Shown in pieces: positions 7,143-26,517 of a stretch of 64,000 nucleotides of DNA. The position numbers and the translations under genes are program-made. This DNA is from Sulfurimonas sp. GTDB taxonomy: Bacteria > Campylobacterota > Campylobacteria > Campylobacterales > Sulfurimonadaceae. Each line of letters opens with the position of its first letter. The first letter of the stretch is position 1. Where the stretch lies: positions 304,501 through 368,500 of the forward strand of contig NZ_JAQTOD010000002.1 in NCBI RefSeq assembly GCF_028713515.1. Direction: 5' to 3'. The notes beneath the pieces are model-generated. The model worked only from the letters and a program-made list of their open reading frames with translations, searched no databases and was not told the origin of the DNA.

Positions 7143-9233
7143 CTAGCCGTTTCTCTTTTTAATAATCTCTTCAGATACATTTTTAGGAACTTCTTCATAA
7201 TGATCGAATTCCATAGAGTAAGTTGCTCTACCTTGAGTTGCTGAACGAAGGTCAGTTGAGTAACCAAACATCTCTGCAAGTGGAACAAATGCGTCAACGA
7301 TTTTGTTTCCACTTCTATCTCCCATATTTGTAACTTGTCCACGACGACGGTTAAGGTCACCGATAACATCACCCATATAGTTTTCAGGAACTTCAACTTC
7401 AACTTTCATAAGTGGCTCTAAGATTGCAGGTTTTGCTTTTCTACAAGCCTCTTTAAAGCCCATTGAAGCAGCAAGTTTAAATGCCATCTCATTTGAGTCC
7501 ACCTCATGGTATGAACCATCGTAAAGTGTTACTTCAATATCTTCCATTGGATAACCAGCAAGAACACCGGCATTCATAGTTTCAGCGCAACCTTTTTCAA
7601 CAGCAGGAATATACTCTTTTGGAATAACTCCACCTTTGATTTCATTATGGAATACAAAACCAGCACCAGCTTCACCTGGCTTAACTCTTAAGTAAACATG
7701 ACCGAACGCACCACGACCACCAGATTGTTTAGCGTATTTGTACTCTTGAGAAACTTCATTTCTAATTGTCTCACGGTATGAAACTTGTGGAGCACCAACT
7801 TCTGCTTCTACCTTAAACTCTCTTTTCATACGATCAACAAGGATTTCAAGGTGTAATTCACCCATTCCTGAGATGATTGTTTGTCCAGTCTCTTCATCAG
7901 TTTTCACTCTAAAAGATGGATCTTCAGCTGCAAGTTTTCCTAAAGCAAGACCCATTTTTTCTTGATCAGCTTTAGTTTTTGGCTCAACTGCAACAGAGAT
8001 AACAGGCTCTGGGAAAACCATTCTCTCTAAAACAACAGTATCATCTGGATCACATAAAGTATCACCAGTAGTTGTGTACTTAAGACCAACAACTGCACCA
8101 ATTTCACCAGCATAAATCTCTTTTACTTCTTCGCGTTTGATTGCATGCATTTTCACTATACGACCAATACGCTCTCTTTTGTCTTTAGTAGAGTTGTGTA
8201 CAAATGAACCCGCTTCTAGTGAACCACGATAAACACGAATAAAAGTTAATGTTCCAACAAATGGATCGGTCATAATCTTAAATGCCAAAGAAGCAAATTT
8301 ACCATCATCTGTTGAAGGAACGATAACTTCTACCTCTTCATCATCCATCATAGTACCTCTAATAGGAGCACACTCCATTGGTGATGGAAGATAAGCAACA
8401 ACAGCATCTAAAAGAGTTTGAACACCCTTGTTTTTAAATGCTGTACCAGCAGTCATTGGAACGATATGCATACCAATAGTTGCTGCTTTGATACCTGCAA
8501 TAATTTCATCTTCATTTAAAGCTACACCATCTAGGTATTTTTCTGCAAGCTCTTCGTTACCATCTACTTCAGAGATAGATTCAATCATTTTTTCGCGATA
8601 CTCTTTAGATTTTTCTACCATATCAGCAGGAATCTCTTCCACATGATAGTTAGAACCCATCTCAGCATCTTTATCCCAAATAATTGCTTTCATTTTTACT
8701 AAATCTACGATTCCAGCAAAACTATCTTCTTGTCCGATTGGCAACTGAATAGGAACCGGATTACCTTTTAAACGATCACGGATTTGAGTCTCAACTTGAT
8801 AAAAATCAGCACCCGTTCTATCCATTTTATTTACAAAAACGATAGATGGTACACCATAACGATTTCTTTGTCTCCATACTGTCTCTGATTGTGGTTGAAC
8901 ACCGCCAACAGCACAAAATACAGAAACTGCACCATCAAGAACACGCATAGATCTCTCAACTTCAATAGTGAAGTCAACGTGACCTGGAGTATCGATAATA
9001 TTTATCTGTTTTCCAGCCCATTCACAAGTTGTAGCAGCAGAAGTAATAGTAATACCTCTCTCTTGCTCTTGCTCCATCCAGTCCATAGTAGCAGCACCGT
9101 CATGAACCTCGCCGATCTTGTGTTCACGACCTGTGTAGAATAAAATTCTTTCAGTTGTTGTTGTTTTTCCTGCATCAATATGAGCAGCAATACCTATGTT
9201 TCTTACATCATTTAAAATATGTGATCTTGCCAT
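7143..9233 (-). CDS. fusA: Elongation factor G
   Basis: EF-G is the GTPase that drives ribosomal translocation and, with RRF, ribosome recycling. The 696-residue length is normal. G1 is [16 protein letters not shown]3 DTPGHVDF and G4 NKMD. Domain IV contains the conserved [11 protein letters not shown] block, and the C terminus has the RRRGQV ribosome-contact motif. It is the last gene of the str operon rpsL-rpsG-fusA, with 11 bp between rpsG and fusA. The tuf gene is not here but in the tRNA-tuf operon at the other end of the block. Confidence 0.99.
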   Translation of the reverse strand: MARSHILNDVRNIGIAAHIDAGKTTTTERILFYTGREHKIGEVHDGAATMDWMEQEQERGITITSAATTCEWAGKQINIIDTPGHVDFTIEVERSMRVLDGAVSVFCAVGGVQPQSETVWRQRNRYGVPSIVFVNKMDRTGADFYQVETQIRDRLKGNPVPIQLPIGQEDSFAGIVDLVKMKAIIWDKDAEMGSNYHVEEIPADMVEKSKEYREKMIESISEVDGNEELAEKYLDGVALNEDEIIAGIKAATIGMHIVPMTAGTAFKNKGVQTLLDAVVAYLPSPMECAPIRGTMMDDEEVEVIVPSTDDGKFASLAFKIMTDPFVGTLTFIRVYRGSLEAGSFVHNSTKDKRERIGRIVKMHAIKREEVKEIYAGEIGAVVGLKYTTTGDTLCDPDDTVVLERMVFPEPVISVAVEPKTKADQEKMGLALGKLAAEDPSFRVKTDEETGQTIISGMGELHLEILVDRMKREFKVEAEVGAPQVSYRETIRNEVSQEYKYAKQSGGRGAFGHVYLRVKPGEAGAGFVFHNEIKGGVIPKEYIPAVEKGCAETMNAGVLAGYPMEDIEVTLYDGSYHEVDSNEMAFKLAASMGFKEACRKAKPAILEPLMKVEVEVPENYMGDVIGDLNRRRGQVTNMGDRSGNKIVDAFVPLAEMFGYSTDLRSATQGRATYSMEFDHYEEVPKNVSEEIIKKRNG

Positions 9234-9244
9234 AATTTATCCGA

Positions 9245-9724
<480 letters not shown>

Positions 9725-9837
9725 TTATCTTCAATTTTTTCAAATTTACTCAAAACTTTTCCGTAAGTTTCTTTAAAAACTCTCAAGATCAAAGTCCTGT
9801 GTTAGCTTGAATATTAATATTTAGCTATTATCTAAAA

Positions 9838-10218
9838 TTATTTTTTAATTTTAGGTTTTTTTGTTCCGTATTTAGAACGAGCAACTTTACGATCTTTAAC
9901 ACCAGCTGTATCCAAAGCACCACGAACGATATGATACTTAACACCAGGTAAATCTTTGATACGACCACCACGAACAAGAACGATTGAGTGCTCTTGAAGG
10001 TTATGACCCTCACCACCGATATATGAAATAACTTCAAAACCAGAAGTTAATCTAACTTTTGCAACTTTTCTTAAAGCTGAGTTAGGTTTTTTTGGTGTTG
10101 TTGTGTAAACACGAGTACAAACACCACGACGCTGTGGGCACGATTCAAGAGCAGGTGATTTAGATTTCTTAACCACTTTTTGACGCTCTTTACGAATCAA
10201 TTGATTGATTGTTGGCAT
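9838..10218 (-). CDS. rpsL: 30S ribosomal protein S12
   Basis: The 126-residue protein has the decoding-centre motifs [20 protein letters not shown] and [13 protein letters not shown]. These include the wild-type lysines at the positions where streptomycin-resistance changes arise. It is first in rpsL-rpsG-fusA. ATG at 10218 follows a clear AAAGGAATTGT ribosome site. Upstream lies its own likely promoter and a small leader hairpin (TAACCC 10251-10256 with GGGTTA 10269-10274). Confidence 0.99.
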   Translation of the reverse strand: MPTINQLIRKERQKVVKKSKSPALESCPQRRGVCTRVYTTTPKKPNSALRKVAKVRLTSGFEVISYIGGEGHNLQEHSIVLVRGGRIKDLPGVKYHIVRGALDTAGVKDRKVARSKYGTKKPKIKK

Positions 10219-10284
10219 ACAATTCCTTTACTTTTTTTTCCAGTAGAATTTAACCCGCTATTTTTATGGGGTTATAGACGCGTA

Positions 10285-10290
10285 ATAATA
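10285..10290 (-). promoter_or_regulatory. -10 element for rpsL-rpsG-fusA
   Basis: On the minus strand TATTAT (within TTTATATTATTACGCG) lies about 67 bp upstream of the rpsL ATG, with a T-run where the spacer would be. It separates the str operon from rpoC, whose end is marked by the hairpin at 10375-10405. The -35 is weak. Confidence 0.45.
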
Positions 10291-10374
10291 TAAAAAAAGT
10301 GATTAAAGTTAGCTTATTTTAAGTTATATTTAATAATTAAAGTTTTGTATGGGTAATTTTAACTGTTATGAGGA

Positions 10375-10405
10375 TTTGAAATAGAAATTAAATCTCTATT
10401 TCAAA
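10375..10405 (-). terminator. Hairpin after rpoC
   Basis: TTTGAAATAGA (10375-10385) and TCTATTTCAAA (10395-10405) form an 11-bp A/T-rich stem with a 9-nt loop, starting 13 bp past the rpoC stop on the minus strand. No U-tract follows, so it may be a weak terminator or a 3'-end stabiliser. Confidence 0.5.
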
Positions 10406-10417
10406 TAATAATTGTTG

Positions 10418-19076
<8,659 letters not shown>

Positions 19077-19155
19077 CTACCTCGGTGAGTTGTATTGGTA
19101 CTTAATTATAAAAATTAAGTTTATCGTATCTTGGCGTCCCAAAGATATGATTTTT

Positions 19156-19276
19156 GCTCTTTAAAGAGCTCTATTAGTAGTGCGTATAACGACATAAGGG
19201 CACTTTTACCAAGGGATTAAATCTCTTCGTAAAAGCACCCAAAATTGTACTTCAGGAGATAATTCTCCTGAAGTAC
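19156..19276 (-). promoter_or_regulatory. rplL-rpoB attenuator region with three dyads
   Basis: In minus-strand order, the first dyad is a perfect 13-bp stem (19264-19276 with 19247-19259, 4-nt loop) beginning 13 nt after the rplL stop. It is followed by AATTTTG, like a partial terminator. The second is a 12-bp stem with two wobbles (19229-19240 with 19198-19209). The third is the 14-bp palindrome GCTCTTTAAAGAGC (19156-19169). In E. coli this interval holds a partial terminator and an RNase III site that lower rpoBC expression relative to L7/L12; the same role is inferred here. Confidence 0.6.
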
Positions 19277-19288
19277 AGAAAGTAAAAA

Positions 19289-19657
19289 TTATTTAACTGT
19301 TACTTTTGCGCCAGCTTCTTCAAGCTCTTTTTTAGCATTCATTGCAGTCTCTTTATCAACACCCTCTTTGATTGTTGAAGGTAAGTTTTCTGATGCATCT
19401 TTAGCTTCTTTTAATCCTAAGCCAGTTAAAGCACGAATTGCTTTAATAACATTAATTTTCTTATCACCAGAGTCAGTAATAATAACTGTAAATTCAGTTT
19501 GTTCTTCTTCAGCAGCAGCAGCAACAGCACCACCAGCAACAGCAACAGGCTGAGCTGAAACTCCGAATTTTTCTTCAAATTCTTTTACAAGAACAGACAG
19601 TTCAAGAACAGAAAGTCCTGAAATAAACTCTAATACATCTTCTTTAGTTATAGCCAT
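19289..19657 (-). CDS. rplL: 50S ribosomal protein L7/L12
   Basis: The 122-residue stalk protein has the N-terminal dimerisation helix, an Ala-rich hinge ([17 protein letters not shown]) and the C-terminal factor-binding domain with [21 protein letters not shown]7/L12 recruits elongation factors to the ribosome. It follows rplJ by 59 bp, and a strong hairpin separates it from rpoB. Confidence 0.99.
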   Translation of the reverse strand: MAITKEDVLEFISGLSVLELSVLVKEFEEKFGVSAQPVAVAGGAVAAAAEEEQTEFTVIITDSGDKKINVIKAIRALTGLGLKEAKDASENLPSTIKEGVDKETAMNAKKELEEAGAKVTVK

Positions 19658-19716
19658 AATATTTCTCCATTACGAAATTTTATAATGATTGTCATCATCT
19701 TTATTGTTAAAAGCTA

Positions 19717-20193
19717 TTAAGCTTCTTTTTTTTGTCTTAGTGCATCCAAACCGATAGTAAAGTTTGCAACTGGCGCCATCCAAGTAGCAGCAAGCATACC
19801 AAGAAGCTCATTACGACCAGGAAGTTTAGCAAATGCTTCAACTTTAGCAGCATCAGAAGGTTCACGGTCAATATACGCGCTTTTGATTACAAATTTATCA
19901 TTGCTTTTTGCAAAATCTGCTACTATTTTAGAAGTAGTGATTGAATCAGCACCCCATACTAAAATGTTAGTATCTTTTACTACTATACCGTTTAATTCGG
20001 CATTAGCAAGAGCAATAGTTGCCAAAGTATTTTTAACAACTTGAACTTTCGTATCTTTTAAACGAGCAACATTTCTTAAGCTCTCAAGTGAAGAAACAGT
20101 CAGCCCTTTGTAATCACATAAGATTACAGATTGCGCCACTTTAAATTCATTTGAAAGTACTTCAATAATTTCAGCTTTTTGTGTTTTTGTCAT
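19717..20193 (-). CDS. rplJ: 50S ribosomal protein L10
   Basis: L10 anchors the L7/L12 stalk. The 158-residue product begins MTKTQKAEIIEVLSNEFKVA and contains the family block DYKGLTVSSLESLRN; its C-terminal helix (VANFTIGLDALRQKKEA) binds L12. ATG at 20193 is chosen over a TTG 30 nt upstream because AGGAGATATTCT places a ribosome site correctly. The structured leader upstream is consistent with L10-mediated autoregulation. Confidence 0.98.
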   Translation of the reverse strand: MTKTQKAEIIEVLSNEFKVAQSVILCDYKGLTVSSLESLRNVARLKDTKVQVVKNTLATIALANAELNGIVVKDTNILVWGADSITTSKIVADFAKSNDKFVIKSAYIDREPSDAAKVEAFAKLPGRNELLGMLAATWMAPVANFTIGLDALRQKKEA

Positions 20194-20331
20194 AGAATAT
20201 CTCCTTTCCAGACAACACCTCAAATAGGAAATATTAAGCTTTCGCTCCTATTATCTTAAGTCCATAAAATGCAGTTACCGAAGAAGTAACTTAATAGTGC
20301 CTTACGAATAAGACACTAAAAATCACTAACT
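20194..20331 (-). promoter_or_regulatory. L10 leader, candidate autoregulatory RNA
   Basis: The 138-nt rplA-rplJ gap holds two hairpins in the mRNA sense. Arms 20309-20317 and 20296-20304 form AGTG.CTTA/TAAG.CACT with one internal mismatch. Arms 20286-20290 and 20274-20278 form GTTAC/GTAAC. A purine-rich segment (GGAGCGAAAGC) follows ahead of the rplJ start. Many bacteria repress rplJL through an L10-bound leader at this place; the match to that RNA family was not computed. Confidence 0.45.
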
Positions 20332-21024
20332 TTATTTCAATTCTAAAAGTTCCATATTGTCTAGCTTGATTGCTGGACTCATTGTTAAAGAGAGTGCCGC
20401 ATGCTTAATATAGCGACCTTTTGCTGATGATGGTTTATGCTTATTGATAGCTCTTACAAAAGAGATTAAGTTTTCAGCAATTTTTTTAGTATCAAAACTA
20501 GCTTTACCTATACCTGCGTGAATATTTCCTTTTTTATCAACACGGAAACTCACTTGACCACCCTTAACATTCTTAACAGCAGTTGCAACATCTGGAGTCA
20601 CAGTTCCTGTTTTAGGGTTAGGCATCATACCTTTTGGTCCTAAAATACGACCAATTTGTCCAACAAGACCCATACAATCTGGTGCAGCAACAACTACATC
20701 AAAATTAAATATACCATCTTTAATCTGTTGAACTAAATCATCAGTGCCAACGATATCAGCACCAGCTGCTTTAGCTTCATCAGCTTTAGCACCTTTAGCA
20801 AAAACCGCAACACGAACAGTTTTGCCTGTTCCGTGAGGAAGAACTATTGCACCACGAATCATCTGATCGGCATGTCTTGGATCTACATTTAAGTTAAGTG
20901 CTATTTCAACAGTTTCGTCAAACTTTGCACTAATTAAATCTTTCAACAATAGAGATGCTTCTTCAACTTTATATGCTTTGTTTGCATCAATTTTTTCTAC
21001 TAATTGTTTATATCTTTTACTCAT
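20332..21024 (-). CDS. rplA: 50S ribosomal protein L1
   Basis: The 230-residue protein has the L1 blocks [17 protein letters not shown] and [16 protein letters not shown]1 forms the mobile stalk at the E site and can repress its own operon. ATG at 21024 (MSKRYKQL) is preferred to a TTG two codons upstream, because GGAG is 9 nt from the ATG and only 3 nt from the TTG. Confidence 0.98.
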   Translation of the reverse strand: MSKRYKQLVEKIDANKAYKVEEASLLLKDLISAKFDETVEIALNLNVDPRHADQMIRGAIVLPHGTGKTVRVAVFAKGAKADEAKAAGADIVGTDDLVQQIKDGIFNFDVVVAAPDCMGLVGQIGRILGPKGMMPNPKTGTVTPDVATAVKNVKGGQVSFRVDKKGNIHAGIGKASFDTKKIAENLISFVRAINKHKPSSAKGRYIKHAALSLTMSPAIKLDNMELLELK

Positions 21025-21111
21025 TTTCAAATTCTCCTATCAAATTCTGCCACAAAATTTTATATCAGTGTGGTCGATGATATTTAGTAACTGTAGAAAT
21101 TATGCAGTTAC

Positions 21112-21537
21112 TTAGTCTACTATTTGAATGCCGATTGAACGAGCTGAACCAGATATTGTATTTACAGCCATCTCAACATTTGTTGTATTTAAATCTTCCA
21201 TTTTTTGCTTAACAACTTCCATTAATTGATCACGAGTGATTTTTCCAATAATGTTTTTCAAAGGATTATCTGTACCCTTCTTAAGACCTGCTGCTCTCAT
21301 TAAAAGTGCAGAAGCTGGTGGTTGTTTAGTTATAAAAGTAAAACTTTTATCAGTGTAAACAGTGATAACAACAGGAACTTTGAATCCCATTTTATCTTTT
21401 GTTTTTTCATTAAACGCTTTAGTAAACTCCATTATATTAACGCCTCTTTGTCCAAGCGCCGGTCCTACTGGTGGTGCTGGTGTTGCTTTTCCAGCTTCAA
21501 TGTGTAACTTGATGTAAGTTAAAATCTTTTTTGCCAT
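21112..21537 (-). CDS. rplK: 50S ribosomal protein L11
   Basis: The 141-residue protein has the conserved [20 protein letters not shown]-terminal domain and the C-terminal rRNA-binding block [20 protein letters not shown]11 shapes the GTPase-associated centre. It lies 19 bp after nusG and 87 bp before rplA, in the usual secE-nusG-rplK-rplA order. Confidence 0.99.
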   Translation of the reverse strand: MAKKILTYIKLHIEAGKATPAPPVGPALGQRGVNIMEFTKAFNEKTKDKMGFKVPVVITVYTDKSFTFITKQPPASALLMRAAGLKKGTDNPLKNIIGKITRDQLMEVVKQKMEDLNTTNVEMAVNTISGSARSIGIQIVD

Positions 21538-21556
21538 TTTTATTCCTTTTTTTGAT

Positions 21557-22084
21557 TTAAATTATTTTTTCAACTTGAGTATAAGAGATATCAACCGGAG
21601 TCGCTCTTCCAAAAATTGAAACATTTAGTTTTAGAGTACCATGCTCTAAATCATACTCATCTACAGTTGCAGTAAAGTTTGCGAATGGTCCTTCAACAAT
21701 GCGAACAGTCTCACCATTATCAAAAAATACTTTTGGTTTTGGAGCCGCACGATTGTTTATGCGATCAAGTATTACATTAATATCATGATTACTTAATGGT
21801 GTTGGAATATTTGCTTCACCAATAAATCCAGAAACCTTAGGAATACTTTGAATTAAGTGTTGAATTTGTGTTGTTAAGTCAATTCTTGCAAAGACATATC
21901 CAGAATATAGTGAACGCTCAGAGATTTTTTTCTTGCCATCTTTAACTTCTATAACATCTTCAGTAGGCACTATTACATCTGTAATTTTATCTTGAAGTCT
22001 CATCTCTTCTATCATATTTAGTATTGCTAAACGAACAGTTCTTTCATTTCCATAGGTTTGAATAGAGTACCATTGATGTGCCAT
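21557..22084 (-). CDS. nusG: Transcription termination/antitermination factor NusG
   Basis: The 175-residue protein has the NGN domain start ([20 protein letters not shown]), the [10 protein letters not shown] strand, and the C-terminal KOW motif [19 protein letters not shown]. NusG links RNA polymerase to Rho or ribosomal S10. It follows secE with a 10-bp gap, forming the universal secE-nusG pair. Confidence 0.98.
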   Translation of the reverse strand: MAHQWYSIQTYGNERTVRLAILNMIEEMRLQDKITDVIVPTEDVIEVKDGKKKISERSLYSGYVFARIDLTTQIQHLIQSIPKVSGFIGEANIPTPLSNHDINVILDRINNRAAPKPKVFFDNGETVRIVEGPFANFTATVDEYDLEHGTLKLNVSIFGRATPVDISYTQVEKII

Positions 22085-22094
22085 GACTTTTTCC

Positions 22095-22274
22095 TTAACC
22101 TAAAATTGCTGATACAATAGATGACATAGCTAAATCAACTAAAGCTAGAAATATTGCTATTGCTGTTACTACTATTAAAACTGAAATATACGCCTGTTTA
22201 ACCTGACCTCTTGTCGGAAAGATTACTTTAGTTAGTTCTAATTTCGCATTTTTAAAATGTGTGCCTAAATTCAT
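22095..22274 (-). CDS. secE: Preprotein translocase subunit SecE
   Basis: A 59-codon gene is found by direct translation: ATG at 22274, TAA at 22097-22095. The product begins MNLGTHFKNAKLELTKVIFP and continues TRGQVKQAYISVLIVVTAIA, then one membrane span ending LAMSSIVSAILG. A short amphipathic helix with the conserved K.ELTKV.FP..., followed by a single C-terminal span, is the minimal one-helix SecE that clamps SecY. Its position between tRNA-Trp and nusG confirms it. Confidence 0.95.
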   Translation of the reverse strand: MNLGTHFKNAKLELTKVIFPTRGQVKQAYISVLIVVTAIAIFLALVDLAMSSIVSAILG

Positions 22275-22337
22275 TAAACTTTCCTACAATTACATTAATT
22301 ACAGATAAAGCTCTAAAGCTTTACATATAATTAATGG

Positions 22338-22414
22338 TGGCAGGCGTGGAGAGACTCGAACTCCCATCACCCGGATTTGGAATCCGGTGCTCTAACCATT
22401 GGAGCTACACGCCT
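22338..22414 (-). tRNA. tRNA-Trp (anticodon CCA)
   Basis: The minus strand folds as a cloverleaf. The acceptor AGGCGTG pairs perfectly with CACGCCT, followed by discriminator G and an encoded CCA. The D loop contains TGG, the anticodon stem is CCGGA/TCCGG with loop TTCCAAA, and the T loop is TTCGAGT. It lies between rpmG and secE, inside the tuf-secE operon, as in other bacteria. Confidence 0.97.
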
Positions 22415-22450
22415 ATTTATTATGATCTATTATAATCATAAAAACTATCT

Positions 22451-22489
22451 ATTAAAAAAAATTAAATTGCCACTAATTTTTAGTGGCAA
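22451..22489 (-). terminator. Intrinsic terminator after rpmG
   Basis: On the minus strand TTGCCACTA pairs with TAGTGGCAA (22481-22489 and 22467-22475, 5-nt loop), followed by TTTAATTTTTTTT. This is a good Rho-independent terminator between rpmG and tRNA-Trp. Downstream tRNA-Trp-secE-nusG must rely on read-through or an unseen promoter. Confidence 0.75.
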
Positions 22490-22494
22490 AAATA

Positions 22495-22647
22495 TTATAG
22501 TTTCATCTCTTTATGAACAGTGTGTTCACGGCAAAATTTACAATATTTTTTTGCTGAAAATTTTTCAGTATGTGTTTTTTTATTTCTAGTCGTGTGATAG
22601 TTACGACGAGTACACTTCTCACATCCTAAATGTATTGCTTCTCTCAT
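22495..22647 (-). CDS. rpmG: 50S ribosomal protein L33
   Basis: A 50-codon gene is read directly: ATG at 22647, TAA at 22497-22495. The product begins MREAIHLGCEKCTRRNYHTT and ends YCKFCREHTVHKEMKL. Two CXXC pairs (CEKC and CKFC) form the zinc-binding type of L33, implying dependence on zinc supply. It lies between tuf and tRNA-Trp, the normal bacterial position. Confidence 0.96.
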   Translation of the reverse strand: MREAIHLGCEKCTRRNYHTTRNKKTHTEKFSAKKYCKFCREHTVHKEMKL

Positions 22648-22693
22648 GTTATTAACCTTATTAAAGCATTAATGCAAAATTCGCGAAAGCGAA

Positions 22694-23893
<1,200 letters not shown>

Positions 23894-23986
23894 TGTGTCC
23901 TCCGACTTTATTTGTGAATAGAAATGGAATTGTACCAAAAAATTATTCAATTATTGCTTAAACTTTTTGCTTTTATTTCACTTTAA

Positions 23987-24061
<75 letters not shown>

Positions 24062-24215
24062 ATAGTTTAATAGCAATATGACAAGCAATAATTGTATAAT
24101 TTTTATATTAGTTATTATGTGTAGATTAGTAGATATACAGTATTTATTTAAAAATAAAATATATTTTATGAAGTAGGTTGAAATTGTACTTCAGCTTCCA
24201 GAATGTATGTTTCAA

Positions 24216-24292
24216 TGGAGCGGGTGAAGGGACTCGAACCCTCGACCCTCAGCTTGGAAGGCTGACGCTCTAGCCAACTGAGCTACGCCCGC
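24216..24292 (-). tRNA. tRNA-Gly (anticodon TCC)
   Basis: The anticodon stem TCAGC/GCTGA carries loop CTTCCAA, giving anticodon TCC. The T arm is GAGGG/CCCTT with loop TTCGAGT, and CCA is encoded. The acceptor GCGGGCG against CACCCGC has a C-A mismatch at 6-67. It lies in the tRNA-tuf operon, 12 bp from tRNA-Tyr. Confidence 0.94.
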
Positions 24293-24304
24293 ATGTGCCA
24301 TTGA

Positions 24305-24389
24305 TGGTGGTGAGAAGAGGAGTCGAACCTCTGAACCCATAGGGAACGGATTTACAGTCCATCGTCGTTGGCCACTTGACTATCTCACC
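24305..24389 (-). tRNA. tRNA-Tyr (anticodon GTA)
   Basis: This class II tRNA has a long variable arm (around CCGTTCCCTATGGG). The acceptor GGTGAGA/TCTCACC is perfect, with discriminator A and encoded CCA. The anticodon loop is CTGTAAA. It is second in the tRNA-tuf operon. Confidence 0.96.
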
Positions 24390-24453
24390 ATATAATACAT
24401 TTAAATCTTTTTTTGTTTCTGGTCTAACACTGTTTCTAATATTCGAAATTCAA

Positions 24454-24530
24454 TGGTGCCGACACGAGGATTTGAACCCCGGGCCTGCTGATTACAAATC
24501 AGCTGCTCTAGCCAACTGAGCTATGTCGGC
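24454..24530 (-). tRNA. tRNA-Thr (anticodon TGT)
   Basis: The acceptor GCCGACA/TGTCGGC is perfect, with discriminator A and encoded CCA. The anticodon stem GCTGA/TCAGC carries loop TTTGTAA. It is the first transcribed element after the consensus promoter at 24548-24576. Confidence 0.97.
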
Positions 24531-24547
24531 ATCGAATTTGAGCCAGA

Positions 24548-24576
24548 ATTATAGTGCAATAAATATTCAATGTCAA
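24548..24576 (-). promoter_or_regulatory. Perfect sigma70 promoter of the tRNA-tuf operon
   Basis: On the minus strand TTGACA (24576-24571), a 17-bp spacer and TATAAT (24553-24548) match the consensus at all 12 positions. The transcription start is expected about 12 nt before tRNA-Thr(TGT). It is the strongest promoter seen in the window, and is notable because a -35 box is usually degenerate in this phylum. Confidence 0.9.
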
Positions 24577-24586
24577 GCTTTTGTCA

Positions 24587-26509
24587 CTAGAATTCTATAA
24601 TATCTGAATCTTTAAGGATAATTGGTTCTGTTTTACCCTTATACAGTTGGATTTCATCAATAATTGTCTTAAGATACATTGGCTTTATGTGATTTATGTA
24701 GAGTTTTATACCGCTTTTTTTTAATTTTTTTAATGATGAAAATAGTAATTTTGGAGTGAGGTGCTTACTCTCTTTTGCTAAAGCGTCTAGATATGATGGA
24801 AATGAACACTCTATTACCATGGCAGTTATATTGTCTCTACTATCTATAATTTCAATTAAGTTATCTAGGGAATATGTGTCTGCAGTTATTATAACTGCAT
24901 CACTATTTTTTTTATAAATATAGCCGGAACTTGGGACTGTATGATCTGTCTTAAAAGGCTCTATGCTCTCATTTTCTCCAATATCATACTCCTTATTAAG
25001 CTCTATCTCACTATATTTTATGGCCATTTCGTCAGAATTTATTAACTTTATTTTTGAGAAGTCTGGCCATATCAGATCATTAAAGAAGTGCTTTTTGAGT
25101 ATTTTGATAGTTTCAGGGAGAGCATTTATCGTAAGTGATTGCTTTCTAATAGCAAAATAATTATCTAGTATATATGCTATGTCACTTATGTGGTCCAAAT
25201 GTGAGTGTGTTAGCCAAATATTTTCGATGATAGCGCACTTCTCTTCAAGTGGCGAGATAAGATTTCCTGCATCTATAACATTTGTTTCATTTAGTAAAAA
25301 CGAGGTAGTTCCAAAACCTTTCAATCTTGTTCCGTATGCACCAAGAATTTTTATATGATTTTTTAGTGATTTTTCTCGGCTTTTACCATCTTTGTATACA
25401 TCCTTGAATTTTTCCCTAACGCTAAGCATCTCATCTAGGTTATCAAAAAATATATCAATTAAATTTGGGTCAAAATGCTTACCTCTCTCCTCTTTAAAGT
25501 GATTAAAAATTTTCTCATCATCCCAAGCTTTTTTATAAACTCTATCACTTCCAAGAGCGTCAAAAACATCGGCAATCGCGGTTATACGCCCATAAATATG
25601 AATATCTTCACCGCTTAAACCTCTTGGATATCCACTCCCGTTCCACTTTTCATGATGCTCATGAGCAACAATAGAAGCGGCCTTTAAAAGTGGTCTATCT
25701 GAATTTTTTATCATTGAGTGTCCAAGCTCTGCGTGCTTCTTCATTATTTCAAATTCACTTGAAGTAAATATTCCTGGTTTGTTTAAGATAGAATCAGCTA
25801 TAGCGATTTTTCCTATATCGTGCATTGGGCTAGCTTGCTTTAGCAGCTCCGCTTCTTTTTCATTCATACCACTAGCTAGTGCCAATATTTTTGAATACTC
25901 AGCAACTCTTTTTACATGGTTTCCTGTCTCTTTGCTTCTGCTCTCGGCGACTGCGCCCATAGTAAAAACGACTTCTTTTTGAGTATCTTCTACCTCTTTG
26001 GCAAGCATAGCAGATATAATGCTCTCAGCAGCGTATGTGCTTGCTAGCATTAGCCGCTCCATATCTCTTTGATCAAAAGTGCCTTTCTCTCCTCTATTAT
26101 TTATAACCTGAAAAGCGCCAATAATCTCATCATTATTGTCAAACATTGGAATAACCATCATACTCTTTGTGTTATAGCCGGTTATCTTATCTACATCTGG
26201 GTTAAATCTCTCATCCGTATAAGCATCATCAACTATAATTTTTTTACCACTCGCGATAGAGTAGCCAACCAATCCAGAGCCCATTGGCAACTCTATTGGA
26301 TTCATTCCATGCGCTACCTTAGTCCAGATTCTCTGCTTCTCATAATCTGCAATCCAGACACTACATCTATCCGAACTCGTAAGAGCTCTTCCCATATTTG
26401 CTAAAATAACAATAACATCATCATGATCTCTAAGAGAGGATATCTCCGTAAGATAGATAAAAACGAGCTCTAAAATCTCATTTGCATTCAGACTTCTTGC
26501 GTGTTTCAT
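24587..26509 (-). CDS. GAF / HD-GYP / class II cNMP phosphodiesterase-like fusion
   Basis: The 640-residue soluble protein has three domains. A GAF sensor occupies about 20-165. An HD-GYP domain follows at about 175-365, with HDIGK (H230, D231), HEHHE and NGSGYPRG intact, as in c-di-GMP phosphodiesterases. A metallo-beta-lactamase-fold domain (about 388-640) has THSHLDH and downstream ADT, ECSFP, KHLTP and NHIKP. HxHLDH plus that tail is the class II cyclic-nucleotide phosphodiesterase pattern (CpdP/yeast PDE1). ATG at 26509 is chosen because AGGAAATTAT precedes it. It lies 8 bp after the adenylate cyclase gene, so it probably removes cAMP, c-di-GMP or both. The enzymology is inferred. Confidence 0.85.
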   Translation of the reverse strand: MKHARSLNANEILELVFIYLTEISSLRDHDDVIVILANMGRALTSSDRCSVWIADYEKQRIWTKVAHGMNPIELPMGSGLVGYSIASGKKIIVDDAYTDERFNPDVDKITGYNTKSMMVIPMFDNNDEIIGAFQVINNRGEKGTFDQRDMERLMLASTYAAESIISAMLAKEVEDTQKEVVFTMGAVAESRSKETGNHVKRVAEYSKILALASGMNEKEAELLKQASPMHDIGKIAIADSILNKPGIFTSSEFEIMKKHAELGHSMIKNSDRPLLKAASIVAHEHHEKWNGSGYPRGLSGEDIHIYGRITAIADVFDALGSDRVYKKAWDDEKIFNHFKEERGKHFDPNLIDIFFDNLDEMLSVREKFKDVYKDGKSREKSLKNHIKILGAYGTRLKGFGTTSFLLNETNVIDAGNLISPLEEKCAIIENIWLTHSHLDHISDIAYILDNYFAIRKQSLTINALPETIKILKKHFFNDLIWPDFSKIKLINSDEMAIKYSEIELNKEYDIGENESIEPFKTDHTVPSSGYIYKKNSDAVIITADTYSLDNLIEIIDSRDNITAMVIECSFPSYLDALAKESKHLTPKLLFSSLKKLKKSGIKLYINHIKPMYLKTIIDEIQLYKGKTEPIILKDSDIIEF

Positions 26510-26517
26510 ATAATTTC

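Noticed and set aside
7109..7402. 97-codon minus-strand ORF overlapping the end of fusA
   Set aside because: It is an alternative frame of fusA, whose C-terminal domain is fully conserved there.
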